Assembly: GCA_963966185.1 (NCBI GenBank)
Contig: CAWZYM010000271.1
Coordinates: forward strand, 1,057,501-1,121,500
Length of the DNA stretch: 64,000 nucleotides
Source: Rhabditoides inermis
Taxonomy: Eukaryota; Nematoda; Chromadorea; Rhabditida; Rhabditidae
Direction of reading: 5' to 3'
Positions 32,498 through 44,371 of this stretch are shown here, one piece after another. Numbering within the stretch: the stretch's first letter is position 1; each line of letters starts with the position of its first letter. A model generated the notes under the pieces. That model was not told the origin of the DNA and searched no databases. It saw only the letters and a list, made by a program, of their open reading frames with translations. The translations under genes were made by a program, and so were the position numbers.

Positions 32498-33744
32498 TTC
32501 AGAGAGACTAGGGAGAGAAGAGCCATACATCAGTGACATACATCGGTGATGGCTTGCGAGAGAAGCGCGCGAGGCACCTTTCTATATGTGGTCTCCACCC
32601 CCTATACCGGCTGTCCCACCATCTGTCTACCCGCGCGCGCGACAGTTGCCGAACGGTTCGCCTATGCTAATTAGCGTGCGGGCCAGTGATGGAGCTGTGT
32701 GTGGCACCATGGAAGTGGCAACTTCCACGCGAGACCAGAGAGGGAGAGGAAGTTAGAGACGCAGAGGAGATTATGCAAATGGGGGGGGGGCGCTGCTGCG
32801 TGCGAGGATGACAGATGAGCGGGAAACAACGTGGGGAGATGAATCATGTTTCATGTACATGCGAGAGAGAGAGGGAGAGAGAGTGTGTGTGAGAGAGAGA
32901 GTGTGTGAGAGAGAGAGAGAAAAAGAAAGAGAGAGGGAGAGAGACGCACCTGCCAGCCGAAGTGCGCTCATCCGCTGGAACTCAGGCTCCTCCAGCCACT
33001 TGGCCATCCGGCGGAACGTCTCCCGCCCTGACTTCAGCTTGGACCAGGGTTTCGGGTTGCGCAGCAGATCGGAGAGAGTGCCCTGCGACCTGCAATGGTG
33101 TCGATTATCATGTGCATTCCAGCGAGCGCCCCAATCAGAGCCCACTCCCGAAACACAGTTAGTAGACGCAAGGGGCTGACAAGAAACGGGACAACAAGAA
33201 AACATCTAGCATCATAATGTGAACAACTGCTATATGAATAAGACATAAACATGCCATGAAATGAAAACATGCCTGCATAGTACGCGCTGCGCGAAGATGG
33301 CTTGCGGGATGGAGTAGCGCTTGAGTTCGGCAGAAATCCGGTTGGCCAGCTCCTTGGTGTTCAACTCCTCCACCTCAGAGGAGTCGGGGGAGGAGGAGGC
33401 GGCGTGCGACTCGCCAGTGGAGGTGCCTGGTCAAGGAGAGATGAGGGAGAAGGAGAGAGAGGGGGTAGGGAAGGAGGGAGAGAGAAGGAGAGATAACATA
33501 CAGAGACAGAGACAGAGAACACTCACTCGACGAAACGTTGTTGTTGCTCGGTGTGGAAATGAGGAGAGACGGCGAGAACGGTTTCTTCTCGATTTTATCC
33601 AACTAGAACACCACATTGAATGATTGAATCACAAAAGTGAATTAACAGACTCACATCATCATCGTCCAGCGTCTCATTGCCGCAATAGTCGAAGATCGAG
33701 TTGCCATAGGTCTTGGAGAGCTTGGGAGACCTGCAAAACCTCTC

Positions 33745-33794
<50 letters not shown>

Positions 33795-34471
33795 GGAATC
33801 CGTATCGCACGCACCTCATCTCGTAGGTGGGCGCATAGGTGTTGGGTGAGAAGGGCGCGTCGATGTTGTGGTGTGCAGAGAGGGCGAGGGTCGAGTGGAA
33901 GTCGCCCGACGAAGTGGATGAGGGAAGCGCTGCAATGCGCATGTCAGCGTGTCTCTGCCCAAACTATAGAGCAAGACTGTCCCCCTGACAATCTCCGCTC
34001 TGCCAAACTCCCACTTGAGACGCGAGTATGCGTGTGTGTCGAAGGCATTTGCAAGAACTGTTTTGAAGAAACTGACCCCACCTTTATAATAGTTCAATTG
34101 ACTATAATCCCTCAGTCAATCGTAGCATCCATTCATGTTGCCAACATACTCGTGATTGTGTATGTGTATGTGTGGGAGAGAGAGATAGGAAACCCGATCT
34201 TGTGGTCTTTCGGTGGCGGCAGACTGCCAGCCTGCCAGTCGGGAGAAGAGCAAACAAGTAAACAGACGGGTGCATGTGAGTTGTAAATGCGTGAACAATA
34301 CCAAACACATCTGCGTGATTTCACTCATTATTACCATTATGGTCTTTTATTGTGTCTACTAGAAGTGCCCAGATGCAAAATGACTAACAAAAAGTGATTG
34401 AACATGAAAAAACCACTAGGCTCTGTGACTACAAAACATGAAAGACAAACAGACAGGTGCAAAGAGAGACA

Positions 34472-34516
<45 letters not shown>

Positions 34517-35227
34517 GCTTCCGAATGAGTGAGGGACCTACGACTTACGACGTACGCCCGATAGCAAGTCCAAACTACCCAAGTGCCATACAATTGAAGC
34601 GATACGAATCGTTTCCATCCTTCCCCCCTCTCCTCCAATACTTTCACTCACCGGCGCTGTCATCGTCGTGCTCGTCGTTCTTGTCGTACTCGTACTTGAT
34701 GTTCACGCCGTAGAACGACGACTGCGAAGGCGCGCCGAAGAACGAGAACGACGCGTCCGACTGCAATCATTCCACATACAGGACACACTTGATTATGCGT
34801 ATGCAACAAAGCCTCACTGCACTTTATAGTCGAGCTTGGCATCTATGCATAACTCATGTGTCAGTTGTTTGCACTGACTCGCCGCGTAGTAGACGTGTAC
34901 CGTACGTTGTGCTGGTCGGCGGGCGAGTCTTGGCTGGCGCGTCTGCCGAACTTGTCCGCCTGACTGGTGACAGTGGAGATCGGCGGCAGCGGCTGCAGCG
35001 TCGTCAATGGAGTCAGACTCGAGTACCTGCAACGATACGTTATCATCAATATGAGTGAAGTCTTCGTGTTATGTACTCAAGTATCTAATCTCGCTCCCTC
35101 TCTAATTGAAAGAGAGTTAATACTAATTGTGCATATCATTTAATGTGATGAGATGTGCAATATAGTAAAAAGTGGGGATTGCCCGCGTGCTCTAGAGTAT
35201 AGACGTCTATACCTTCTCAGGAGCGTG

Positions 35228-35270
<43 letters not shown>

Positions 35271-36482
35271 TCCCTCTCCCTCTCCCTCTCCCTCTCCTGT
35301 TTCCATCCCGGCTCTCTCTGCTAATCGTAAATGTGCCTCGAGGGATTGGCGTTGCGTGCTAATCACAGAACGTGCAAGATGCGTTGGCTGCGTTTCAAGA
35401 GTGACCGCTCCCCCCCCCCCCCCCTCTCGCAAGTGACCGCCTCCAACAATGTCCGGACACGCAACGTTCGCGCGCAATCCCTTATTACCCCCAAGCGGCA
35501 CATGCCTTATAGTCTGCGACAGAGCGATAGTTCTAGATCTACCTCGCTTGCAGTTCGAAATACGGTGCCATAACCGTCTGCCTCTCTTGTTTTGCGCTGA
35601 CTCTCCGTCTTCCTCTGATCTACCCCACCGCTCGCAACTTATTGCCAGCATATAGACCTATACATGTAAAGTTGTGAATGAGAGCTGGTCCGCTCCCCTC
35701 TCTCGTCACTCTACAAGCGCGAATTTCCATAGAAGCAGGTGCGTGTGATCTCTCTTAAATCAATTGCCCTCGGATTGTCATCGGATCTTTTCGAGAGGGG
35801 AGAGAGGGGAGAGAGATTTCTGGGGTCAGCTGGCGCGCAGCCCGTATACGGATGCAGCCAGCTGCCAGAGAGAGGGGGGGGGGAGAGGGGCCTGACCTCC
35901 CAGCCCGTAAACACGGCAACACGCTATAGTACGGGATTAAAGAAAGACAGAGAGAGAGAGAGAGAAAATAAAGAAAGAGAATGTGTGTGTTTTGAAGCAC
36001 CGTGTTTTGAAGGCAAACGCAATCTTCCCTCTTCTCTCTTTTCTCTTTCTACAAGCCACCATGGAAGCCGCGGCTCAGCGCACGGAAACTAATTGCGCGC
36101 CGTGCCCGGTCTCCTCTTCGCAGCACGGATGGAAGCAACACTATTCGACTATGCGCCGCGGTCGTCAACATCCCACGACTCTCTCCTCCACCCCCTCACC
36201 CAAACTGGTGCTGCTGGTGCTGCGCGGACTGGTGGTGGAAGTCGAATTCGTGGTGCGGAGAGCCGAGCGCTCTGCGAGAAAAAAAAGGTCGTTGACACGT
36301 CGCAATTAAAAATGTCAAGTCGACAACACCGTCGTCGCGTAGCGATAAGTGCAAGTGCGAACAACAAGGTGTTACAGGAGTAGCAGTGATTGGTACCTGT
36401 GCGGACTAGCGGGTAGCAGGGGGCTGGAGAGGGCGGCTGACAGTAGTGGGTCCCTCTGCAGACCGCTTTCCAACGCCTCCAT
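30013..36482 (-). CDS. ONECUT-class homeodomain transcription factor
   Basis: Exons 36397-36482, 34906-35026, 34652-34760, 33815-33929, 33655-33730, 33527-33602, 33273-33426, 32950-33089, 31050-31201, 30450-30562 and 30013-30280 give 469 residues without a stop. RYSSLTPLTTLQPLPPIST is the conserved ONECUT N-terminal motif. A single CUT domain spans exons 7-8 (ELNTKELANRISAELKRYS, IPQAIFAQRVLCRSQGTLSD, WLEEPEFQRMSALRLA). The homeodomain spans exons 9-10 (KKPRLVFTDIQRRTLQ, EMQLTISQQL, NFFMNARRR). The acidic C terminus contains EVKEEPVDE. ONECUT factors are nuclear regulators, broadly neuronal in nematodes. The intron between exons 7 and 8 starts with GC (GCATGT) instead of GT. Several introns carry CT/GA tracts. 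The start codon is the first in-frame Met before the motif; 5' noncoding exons are possible. Confidence 0.92.
33748..33793. repeat. CT/GA microsatellite in ONECUT intron
   Basis: About 22 CT units on + between exons 4 and 5 of the ONECUT gene. Further tracts in its introns lie at 32866-32942, 33431-33492, 34475-34513 and 35231-35297. Confidence 0.95.
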
Positions 36483-36600
36483 GATAGCCGGGAGGGGAAA
36501 GGCGCGCGCGCGGTGCTCGGCACTCGACTGACCCTCGCCGCCTCGGGGGGCGGGGCCGCCACCCCGCTTCCTCCTCCCTCACTACACAAGCTGTCGAGGG

Positions 36601-36650
<50 letters not shown>

Positions 36651-36892
36651 GAGAGAGGGGGGGGGGGAGAGGGGGAGAGGGACGGAGACTCTTGTGTACG
36701 CATCATACACGTCTTCAAGGAATCAGGTTACGGCAGAGTTGGGCTGGAAGCTGAAACACAGAGTTGTTCGCGTCATCATTACACACTCACGCACTCAATC
36801 CAAGGTTCCATTAACGTTTCATGAATACTGGCTTTTTGCTCGCAAACTCATTACTCCACCTTTTTTTCTCCGTCTTCCTTTCTTCTGTACTC

Positions 36893-36961
<69 letters not shown>

Positions 36962-37093
36962 GGGGAATGAGAGCGAATGAAAGGGAGGTGTGCAAGAGAG
37001 AGAGAAAGGAAAAGAGCGCGTTCGAGTCGAGAGAGAAGAGGGTGCGAGGGCGAGAATGCGTGAATGACTAAGGATAATCGCGCAGCCATCTGT

Positions 37094-37137
<44 letters not shown>

Positions 37138-37328
37138 GATCCCAGTCATGTAGACAATGGGCGAGACACGGTAATCACTGTACACTGCAAACACTCTACA
37201 ATAAAGAAATGCGAGGGTTTATCGAAAAGATCTGGAAAGCTTTCCCAGTCACTCGTGCGCAACACTTTTTACACAGATTGAATGCGGATTGTTTATTGAA
37301 AATGATCGATCTGAGATCAGTACGGCAT
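36483..37328. other. Region between ONECUT start and collagen stop
   Basis: Mostly low complexity: GA at 36606-36680, CT at 36895-36960 and 37098-37133. It should hold the ONECUT promoter and the collagen 3'UTR; no other gene is seen. Confidence 0.6.
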
Positions 37329-38283
37329 TTAGCGGCGGGTTCCGTCCTCGAAGAAGACTCCTCCGTCGATGGCGCAGTACTTGGGGCAGATTCCGGGCTC
37401 TCCGGCCTCGGCGTCCTTTCCGGGAAGTCCGGGCTGTCCGGGCTGTCCGTCCTTTCCGGGCTGTCCGTTAGGTCCGGCGGGTCCCTTCTGTCCGGGCTGT
37501 CCGGGGGCTCCGTTCTGTCCGGGCTGTCCAGCAGGTCCCTGGGGTCCGGGTGCTCCGGGCTGTCCGGGAGCTCCGTTGGGTCCGGGCTTGGGGGCAGAGT
37601 TCTGTCCGGGCTGTCCGGGGGCTCCGGGGGCTCCGGCCTTTCCGGGCTGTCCGTTGGGTCCAGCGGGTCCCTTGTTTCCAGGCTGTCCGGGGGCGGCATC
37701 GTGTCCCTTGGGTCCGGGGGCTCCGGGGGTTCCGTTGTCTCCGGGAGGTCCCATAGGTCCGGGGTTTCCGGGCTGTCCCTTGGGGCACACGGGGCAGGGA
37801 GGGGGAGTGATCGGCTCGCAAGGGGTCTGGGGAGGGCGTCCGGGGTTTCCGGGGAGTCCGGGGGCTCCGGGCTTTCCGGGGCGTCCGGCGGCTCCGGGGG
37901 TTCCCTGGGGTCCGGCGGGACCGGGCAGGCAGCATCCCTGGCACTGGTTAGCCTGACGGGCAGTACGGTTGGCAGCGAGAACGGGGAAGTCACGGAGACG
38001 GTACGCATCGGCCCACGTCGACTTCACGGAGGTCTGCAATCAACCAGTAAGTACAATACCCAAAACCAAACTACTGTACCCCAAACGCAAACTACCGTAC
38101 CCCAAACGCAAACTACCGTACCTTGCAGGAGTCGAGCTCAGCGGACATGGTGGAGCGTACGTGGTGTACGTAGTTGTAGACCATGGGGAGGGTGACGCAC
38201 ACCGAGAGGACGGCGACAGCCGAGAAGCACACAGCGGCATAGCCAACGAGGCGGTACGCCTTGATCTTCGGGTCCTGCTCCAT
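37329..38283 (-). CDS. Cuticle collagen
   Basis: Exons 38122-38283 and 37329-38033 (phase 0) encode 288 residues. The N terminus has a membrane-spanning signal-anchor ([20 protein letters not shown]), usual in cuticle collagens. An RTARQ region upstream of the Gly-X-Y blocks is typical of the pro-collagen processing area. Cys clusters ([19 protein letters not shown]) frame two Gly-X-Y domains with short interruptions, the pattern of nematode cuticle collagens that form disulfide-linked trimers in the exoskeleton. The C-terminal non-collagenous end is [20 protein letters not shown]. The first intron holds three near-repeats of a block with ACTACCGTACC. It would be expressed in the hypodermis in moult-linked waves, by family knowledge. 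Confidence 0.95.
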
Positions 38284-38605
38284 CTCAAATGATGCTTATC
38301 CACTGCCGCGCTCGCCTTATATAGCAACATGCAGCAGCGATAGTTCCAACAGCGCTCTCTGACTCTCTCCACTTCACGCACTCTCTGCTGACCTTGACGC
38401 GCACCTTTGCCGATCCCGCACTGTTTTGCGCCATCTCGTCGTACTTTTTTTCGCCATCGCGCAGCAAAAACTGCGCTAGAGAGTTTTGTTTTCCGTTTTT
38501 GTGACCAATGACATTGAAACCGCCAACCCCCGATTCGCACTTCCTTATCAAATCAGATCGATTTTATCCGCAACATAACATGAAACATTGAAAGTAGAGT
38601 GGAAA
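38284..38605. other. Short intergenic region between collagen and MSP-domain gene
   Basis: Upstream region of the collagen gene. No coding exon and no clear TATA-like element beyond TTATATAG near 38314. Confidence 0.4.
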
Positions 38606-40068
38606 TCACTTGGACGGCTCTGCTTGTTGATTCTGAAAACAAAGAAACAAAAAAACTACAGTAATCCAGAAAAGCACAAATTACCGTAATCGTCAACTTT
38701 TCAAGCTCGTAGCCGGGAAAGATGCGAATCACTCCGTCCTCCTTGCCCATCGTCTTCCATACCTGAAAGGGAATAAATATCTATAGGGTATCTCCCATTT
38801 TCACGGTACGGCGATTATCGGCGGTCGGTCAGACAGACAAGAAATGACGAGGAATTTATGCCTAATCAGGGTCATTACAATGTTTTTGTGGAAGAACTCC
38901 GTTCAAAAATAGAAATTCAAGAAAAGCCCACGACAATCTCTTTGTATGTGTCTTCCGGACATGGTATGCAAGTTTGGTGCAATTTGGAACCAAGTTATTA
39001 AACTTTCTAGTTTTCCCGTTGGAAAACGGTAGTTTCGACCACTTTATTGCGCACAACTCATTTAGTTTTCGAGATGTCAAAAAAGCGCACACCAATCGAT
39101 GGGGCCTATACACCCTGTAAATTTCATAACATTCTGATAAGTTTGAACGGAGTTATTAGCTCTGAAAGGTGCTCCGATCTGCTTCATTTGATTTGCAAAT
39201 GACCCTCGATTCCCTAAAATCAGACCGCCAAGTGCGCGAATCGAATGGTCTTGCGCAGGCTGATAGCGCGACTAGATGCGATCAAGCCTTGATCATCAAA
39301 TGATGTCTAGAAAATATGCGATGAGATGGCTTCCGTACCGTGAACGGGGGGAATACCCTATATGAATCAACGATTGATAATGAATTGATCGCACCTCTCT
39401 GGCGGTCTTGCCGTCCCTCTCGTTGTACTTGACATGGTAGAATGAGAAGAAGTGTTTGAGGGGAGGCGGAAACGTCGGCGCCTACAAGTGATACGATTAC
39501 GGTATACAGTGGTTGTGCAGTAGGGCAACACCAAGACGTGAAACAAATTTCAAACTTTCATTGATTTTGTTTTTCGTACAAAATGTGAAACAAATGTCCA
39601 TACAAAAAAATGTTTGTAGTCGTAAAAAGGGTAAATAGTTTCGCACTTCCCATTTCGTTCACAAGACACTTTGTACTGTACAGTCCGCACAGCTTTGATG
39701 CGTACTTACCGTATACCTATACTACTGTAACTACCGTATACCTTGGTGAGGTAGGTGAGGATACTGTATTGGCTCGCCGCCGGCTCCACGAAGAACACAG
39801 GCGGATCGATGGTGAACAGCGCGTTGTCCGTGCACTTGATCTAAAATACCGTAATCCTAATTTCCTAATTTGTACTACCGTACATTCAACTCTACCATAC
39901 TGTAATCAAAGCACCGTTACAGTATGTCTGATTCATCATACCGTACCCCAGTACCGTACCTTGACCGCGTACCGGTCCTTTGTGGGGTTGGCGACGCGCG
40001 AGAGACAGAGCAGGTTCTGGCCGGACGGGCCGGAGAAGATGAGGGAGGGCGAGGGGAGGAGGTGGAGC

Positions 40069-40128
<60 letters not shown>

Positions 40129-40260
40129 GAGAGGAGGGGGAGAAAGAGAGAAAAAACGGTTCTTGAGCAAGAAAGAGGACAAGACGGGGCGTACCAGGAA
40201 GGGAGTGTCGCCGTCGTTTGCCGCAGCGACGACGCTCACAGCCTCGCCCGGCCGCGCCAT
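38606..40260 (-). CDS. Major-sperm-protein (MSP) domain protein
   Basis: Exons 40195-40260, 39960-40067, 39742-39840, 39395-39481, 38685-38762 and 38606-38632 join in phase to 154 residues. The MSP immunoglobulin-like fold is marked by PSLIFSGPSGQNLLCLSRV, NPTKDRYAVKIKCTDNALF and PPVFFVEPAASQYSILTYL, followed by FFSFYHVKYNE. It is longer than the 127-residue cytoskeletal MSPs and has an extra N-terminal leader and a Lys-poor C terminus, so it is an MSP-domain relative rather than a canonical sperm MSP. It has no signal peptide or membrane segment, so it is probably cytosolic. The largest intron contains a MITE (38786-39358). Other introns are unusually rich in TAC-N-GTA heptamers. Confidence 0.88.
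38786..39358. mobile_element. TA-flanked MITE, copy 2, in an MSP-gene intron
   Basis: Ends GGGTATCTCCCATTTTCACG and its inverse (CGTGAACGGGGGGAATACCC), flanked by TA. It matches copy 1 at 8659-9247 along its length, for example the shared GAACGGAGTTATTA and AAATGATGTCT blocks. Confidence 0.8.
40068..40140. repeat. GA/CT microsatellite in MSP-gene intron 1
   Basis: It runs right up to the acceptor of exon 2 (40067), so on the sense strand the 3' splice site is CTCTCTCTAG. Confidence 0.95.
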
Positions 40261-42368
40261 TCCAGTGCACGAGAGGGAATGATGAGAGAGGTGGTCCGAT
40301 GCGCTGTTAACACCCGTTCACACCACACATCAAGTTGACGCGCGAAAAAAATATTGAGACGACGCACAGTACCCTAATTTTTTGATCTGATTTTCTGACG
40401 CACTGCGGTCGCTGCAGGTAAGATTTTGAGAACTTTGGAAATTTGCATTGCGTCAACTTTGACGCTCAACACAGTGCGTCAAGTTGTGTGGTATAAATGA
40501 CCCCTGAAAAGGTTTTTGGCAGATGTGTTGTGTCCATCTCATCTTGTGGTACATCTCAACTTTGTACCAGTACCACACATTGTGAATTGGTGGGTGCCGA
40601 CATCTCCAAAAATTCCGATTTTTAGTTTGTTTATTGAATCAGATCAGCTCAATACACAATAACGAAAAAAAGATATAGAGCTATAGAGTGTTTCACACCA
40701 ATCGGCCTTTCCTTATCTGAACAAACGTGCGATCTAAGTACTGTCGTATCTATTTCCGTTTTTTTGTAAGTGAGTACTAGTTTGTACAAGTTTGTAGTAC
40801 ACTTCTCAATTTCCCGTCCCCGCGAGCGGTTGCCCCTTCCCGCGCTCCCTCGAATGACCACCCGACGACAATGAAAGTCACCGCCGCCGCAGCTCGGAGA
40901 TGAGGTTTCGTGGAGTATCGACTAATTCTCAAATAAAAGCCGTTCACTGTGAGACGATAAGGCAACGCCAAATAACCCTGTGGAAGTGCAACTAGTCGGC
41001 GAAGCGCGGATTCTCAATTGGAGGAAAGAAAGGTACAATGCGAAGACGAATTGAAGAGCTATGGCGGCACTCGCCCACTCGCGACCGGAAGAGAAGTACG
41101 CTGCTGTTATCGATTGATATCCGGAGCCGTTCACTGTGAGACGATAAGGATGAGCCAAGTAAGCCTGTTGGAAGTGCACATAGTCGGTAACTCACGGATT
41201 TCTTGGCTTTCGAAACATGATAGTGACGAATGGATCGACCAGGAGCAAGTATGCAAATGGACGCGAGAAGTTCGAGAACGTTCGATGGTAGAGGCAACGT
41301 GGTCCATATGGCTCACGCGTTCGAAGACGAATCAAGGCCGCATATATTCCGTTTGCATTCAGCTCAACATTTCTCGACAAAAACATTATGTTGACCAATA
41401 GTTCTACAGTATCCTGAAGTCTTAGACTGTGAAACCTCATGAAAATGACTTTGATCTTTCTCTAACCACCCTAATGTCGCGTGAAACTTCTATGCGAGCC
41501 CACTATACTCTATATCGGATAAGAAGACGGATGTCTGGAAACGTGACAGGATTCCTCTCTCCGCATATGCTGTAATGCCAACAGTGTCTGGAAAAAGTGA
41601 ATCTCCGAAAATCGAATACGAACAGTTTCAAACCGTATCTGTACTATTTCATTGTTCGATTTGTGTGTATGTCATAACAACTTATGAATAAAAAATTATT
41701 CTAAACTTATTTCACCTTTAGTTACACTTTTTTTAGCGATACAGAACTAGAGATCTGAGGCTTGCACAGTGCATGAGTAAAAAATAGGCCGAGGGGTCCA
41801 CGAAGTCCGATTTTTGATTTATAGTTTTGTTTGCTTGATGTCGATCGATAAAACAGTTAGACCGGTCGCCGTCATTTTAACAGACAGCAATGAGCGCTTT
41901 GCAGCACATAAAAAAACTAAAAAGCGACCGCGCTAACGCGCAGGTGTGAGAAATGACCGCAATATTTGCATAACAATTGCGTCTTTCGTCTCATATTCCA
42001 GCCGTTCAAGTTTGTCAATCAGAAAAGGAGAAAAAGGGAACACAGTATAGTTGTTTATAAACAACTCCAGTGTAGTCTTGGTGTTCATTCATGACAATGA
42101 AAACCGTCTTACTACATTGGTATTTGTGGCCAGTCGAACGGCCTTCCGAGACCAAATTTGACCGGTTTTTAACAAAACGAATACAAGTCTCTTTCTCGGG
42201 TCTTCGTTGAAATACAGATCTCTAGTTCAGTGAAATAGAACGCTTTACGAATAGTCTATCCAACTGCCTAGTTTTTTTCAGTTGAAAGTGTTTCCAAATG
42301 CTGGCTTTCGTACCTTTAATTTTGGCTGTGGTGCCGCGAGTGTTTTTAGAGCTGTTTGGTCAGAATTA

Positions 42369-42679
42369 AAGAAAGTGCACCCTCTGATTTTCGAAGTTGA
42401 GTTAGCATCGGAATGTGAAAAAAACATATACAAAAAAGATACTCTTTTGTCAATTGGACCATATGCCGCAAATAGCGGGAAGTTGGAGAAACCATCATCG
42501 ACAGTGCACGTTTGTGCACTTTTCTGCACACTTTTCTCTATAAAGAGCGTATTCGAGCGCAAATTACACAAACTTCAAGGCGATTTGAGCATAACCTTTC
42601 TATGAAATAGCACATTTATGACATACTTTAACATCATGATGCTTACTCAACTTCGAAAACCAGAGGGTACGCTTCCTTC
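42369..42679. mobile_element. MITE, family 2, copy 2
   Basis: Inverted ends GTGCACCCTCTGATTTTCG and AAAACCAGAGGGTACGC. Internal blocks (TCAATTGGACCATATGCCGC, the GTGCACGTTTGTGCAC region) are the reverse of those in copy 1 at 9629-9944. Confidence 0.75.
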
Positions 42680-43159
42680 AAATTTGAGTAATCGGACCAC
42701 CGGTCTTGTCATGCAGCTCAAAAACCCAGACGGCCGCTGATCCACTGGGCAGACTGGCAGACTCTGTCAACAATCATGCAAAACGGTTCTGTGATCTATG
42801 AGCGCAGAAACGGCAACTGTAAATCGAAACCGTTCATTGTGGCGAAACCGAAAAATTTCTCCCACTTCGATATAACGGAGTACAGATTGTAGTCGCCCAA
42901 CACTGACTAGGAATCGTTAAAGTTCACAGTAGGTATTTTTCATTGACTGTTTCTGATTTGAAGAAAAGCTGCAACAAACAAAATACTACTACTAAACTGG
43001 TAGAAGCATCGAATCTTATAGCTTTACTAAAAGCGGTTTATTGTAGATTCAAGATTTCCTATATGCGTGTGGTTTATCTATCATGTTTTGTCGTTCATTC
43101 CGAGTTATGGAAACTGGCTATGCCAGCAATGTTCTTTGATCTCCAAAGGAAGTAAGAGT

Positions 43160-43160
43160 G

Positions 43161-43195
<35 letters not shown>

Positions 43196-43245
43196 GAGAG
43201 AGAGAGAGAGGGAGAGAGGGAGAGAGAGGGAGAAAGAGAGAATGA
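43160..43245. repeat. GA microsatellite
   Basis: GA units with regular GGGA interruptions, followed by three copies of a GATTGGA unit. Confidence 0.95.
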
Positions 43246-43723
43246 AGATTGGAGATTGGAGATTGGAAATTGTTTCAAATTGGCTCTTTATCTCTCGTTT
43301 TCTCCGTGAGCAGCTGTCTCGCATATCTCTCACATGGTTAGTGAGCGGCGTAGAATCAAAACTTGGAAAAAAAGAAACAATGGAAGACAGTTTTATCTTA
43401 TTTTCACATGTCTTTTTTTCAAAATTTTCTCTACCTGCTCATGCCTATACCTTTGAATGTTACTTTCAAATACCTGTATACCTGGTTCGCACAAAGCTCC
43501 ATAACCACAACATCTACAATGAAGGTTCTTCGAAATCAATGTGTTTTTATTTTCCAGAAGAGACTATACTTGTCTCATCGAGAAACATGACTTTACTCTA
43601 AGAACGTGAGTTTTCACTTTACCGCACTAGTTGCTAGGATCATAGCGTAGTATGGCTGGCATATGAAGGGGGCGGGAGAAGGGCGGGAGTGAGTGAAATC
43701 GCGAGCGGCGACCACTTGTTACT

Positions 43724-44371
43724 ATGCGCTCCTCTCTTATCCTCCTCCTCGCTCTCGCTGTTTTCCATGGCAATGCTGAGAGGGTCAACCTCGTCCAGGA
43801 CCTCGAATCCGGTCAGTTCCCAAATATGTTCAAATCGGGTCGGTTTTTAGATCTGTGAACGTCAATAGCATCGTCAGTAGCAAAAGTACGAAACACAAAC
43901 AAAAGTGTTGTAAAGGGGTTAACGTCTATGGTGGTCTAGCATTTTGGAACGTATTCCTCAGTTTTTCAGGCCGTTGGTTCGAGATGGTGGCCAGCTGGAA
44001 GTCGGCCAATCCGCTCGTCGTCAAGCAGCTGAAGCGCGTCGTCGAAGCCGCCTTCGCCACGCTACTCAACGGTGCGACACGTTCATCTCAATTTCAGATT
44101 CCAGTAGTTCTCTTGTAGCTCAGCGACAACGACAACCGCAGAAAAAACTGCGCAAGATCTCGAGTAATTGTATTTGTATTTGTGTGTTTCAGCGCGCGAG
44201 GACATTGTCGAGTCGGGCCAGTCCGAGTCGACTGTGCTGGACGCGCTCAAGGTGAACACGAAGATGCGGCGGCAGCTGAAGACCATGCAGAAAGAGCTGG
44301 CCTTCATGCACGTCACCGGCTCGGCGATCGGCGAGCTGCGCCCCGCCGGCCCTTTCTCCGACCAGAACTAG
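43724..44371 (+). CDS. Small secreted protein, unknown family
   Basis: Exons 43724-43811, 43970-44071 and 44193-44371 join in phase to 122 residues. A clear signal peptide (MRSSLILLLALAVFHGNA) precedes a charged, probably helical mature protein (WFEMVASWKSANPLVVKQLK, VLDALKVNTKMRRQLKTMQK). It has no cysteines in the mature part, so it is not a disulfide-stabilised peptide. AATAAA follows at 44512. No family recognised; the helical mature region could be a lipid-binding or ANIS-like fold, but there is no motif to prove it. Confidence 0.75.

Larger units (their letters stand above)
40261..43723. other. Gene-poor region with small repeats
   Basis: No gene recognised. Noted: inverted ends around 40318-40492 (ACCACAC and CAAGTTGACGC, probable tiny MITE); two diverged tandem copies of a unit starting TTCACTGTGAGACGATAAG at about 40946 and 41130; a 41744-42228 segment with 14-bp inverted ends (GAACTAGAGATCTG); a MITE at 42369-42679; and a GA microsatellite at about 43160-43245. 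Confidence 0.5.

Noticed and set aside
37196..38195. Long antisense and + strand frames rich in Gly/Ser or Pro/Glu across the collagen
   Set aside because: Shadows of the Gly-X-Y coding sequence; the minus-strand frame alone has the signal-anchor exon, cysteines and proper splice sites.
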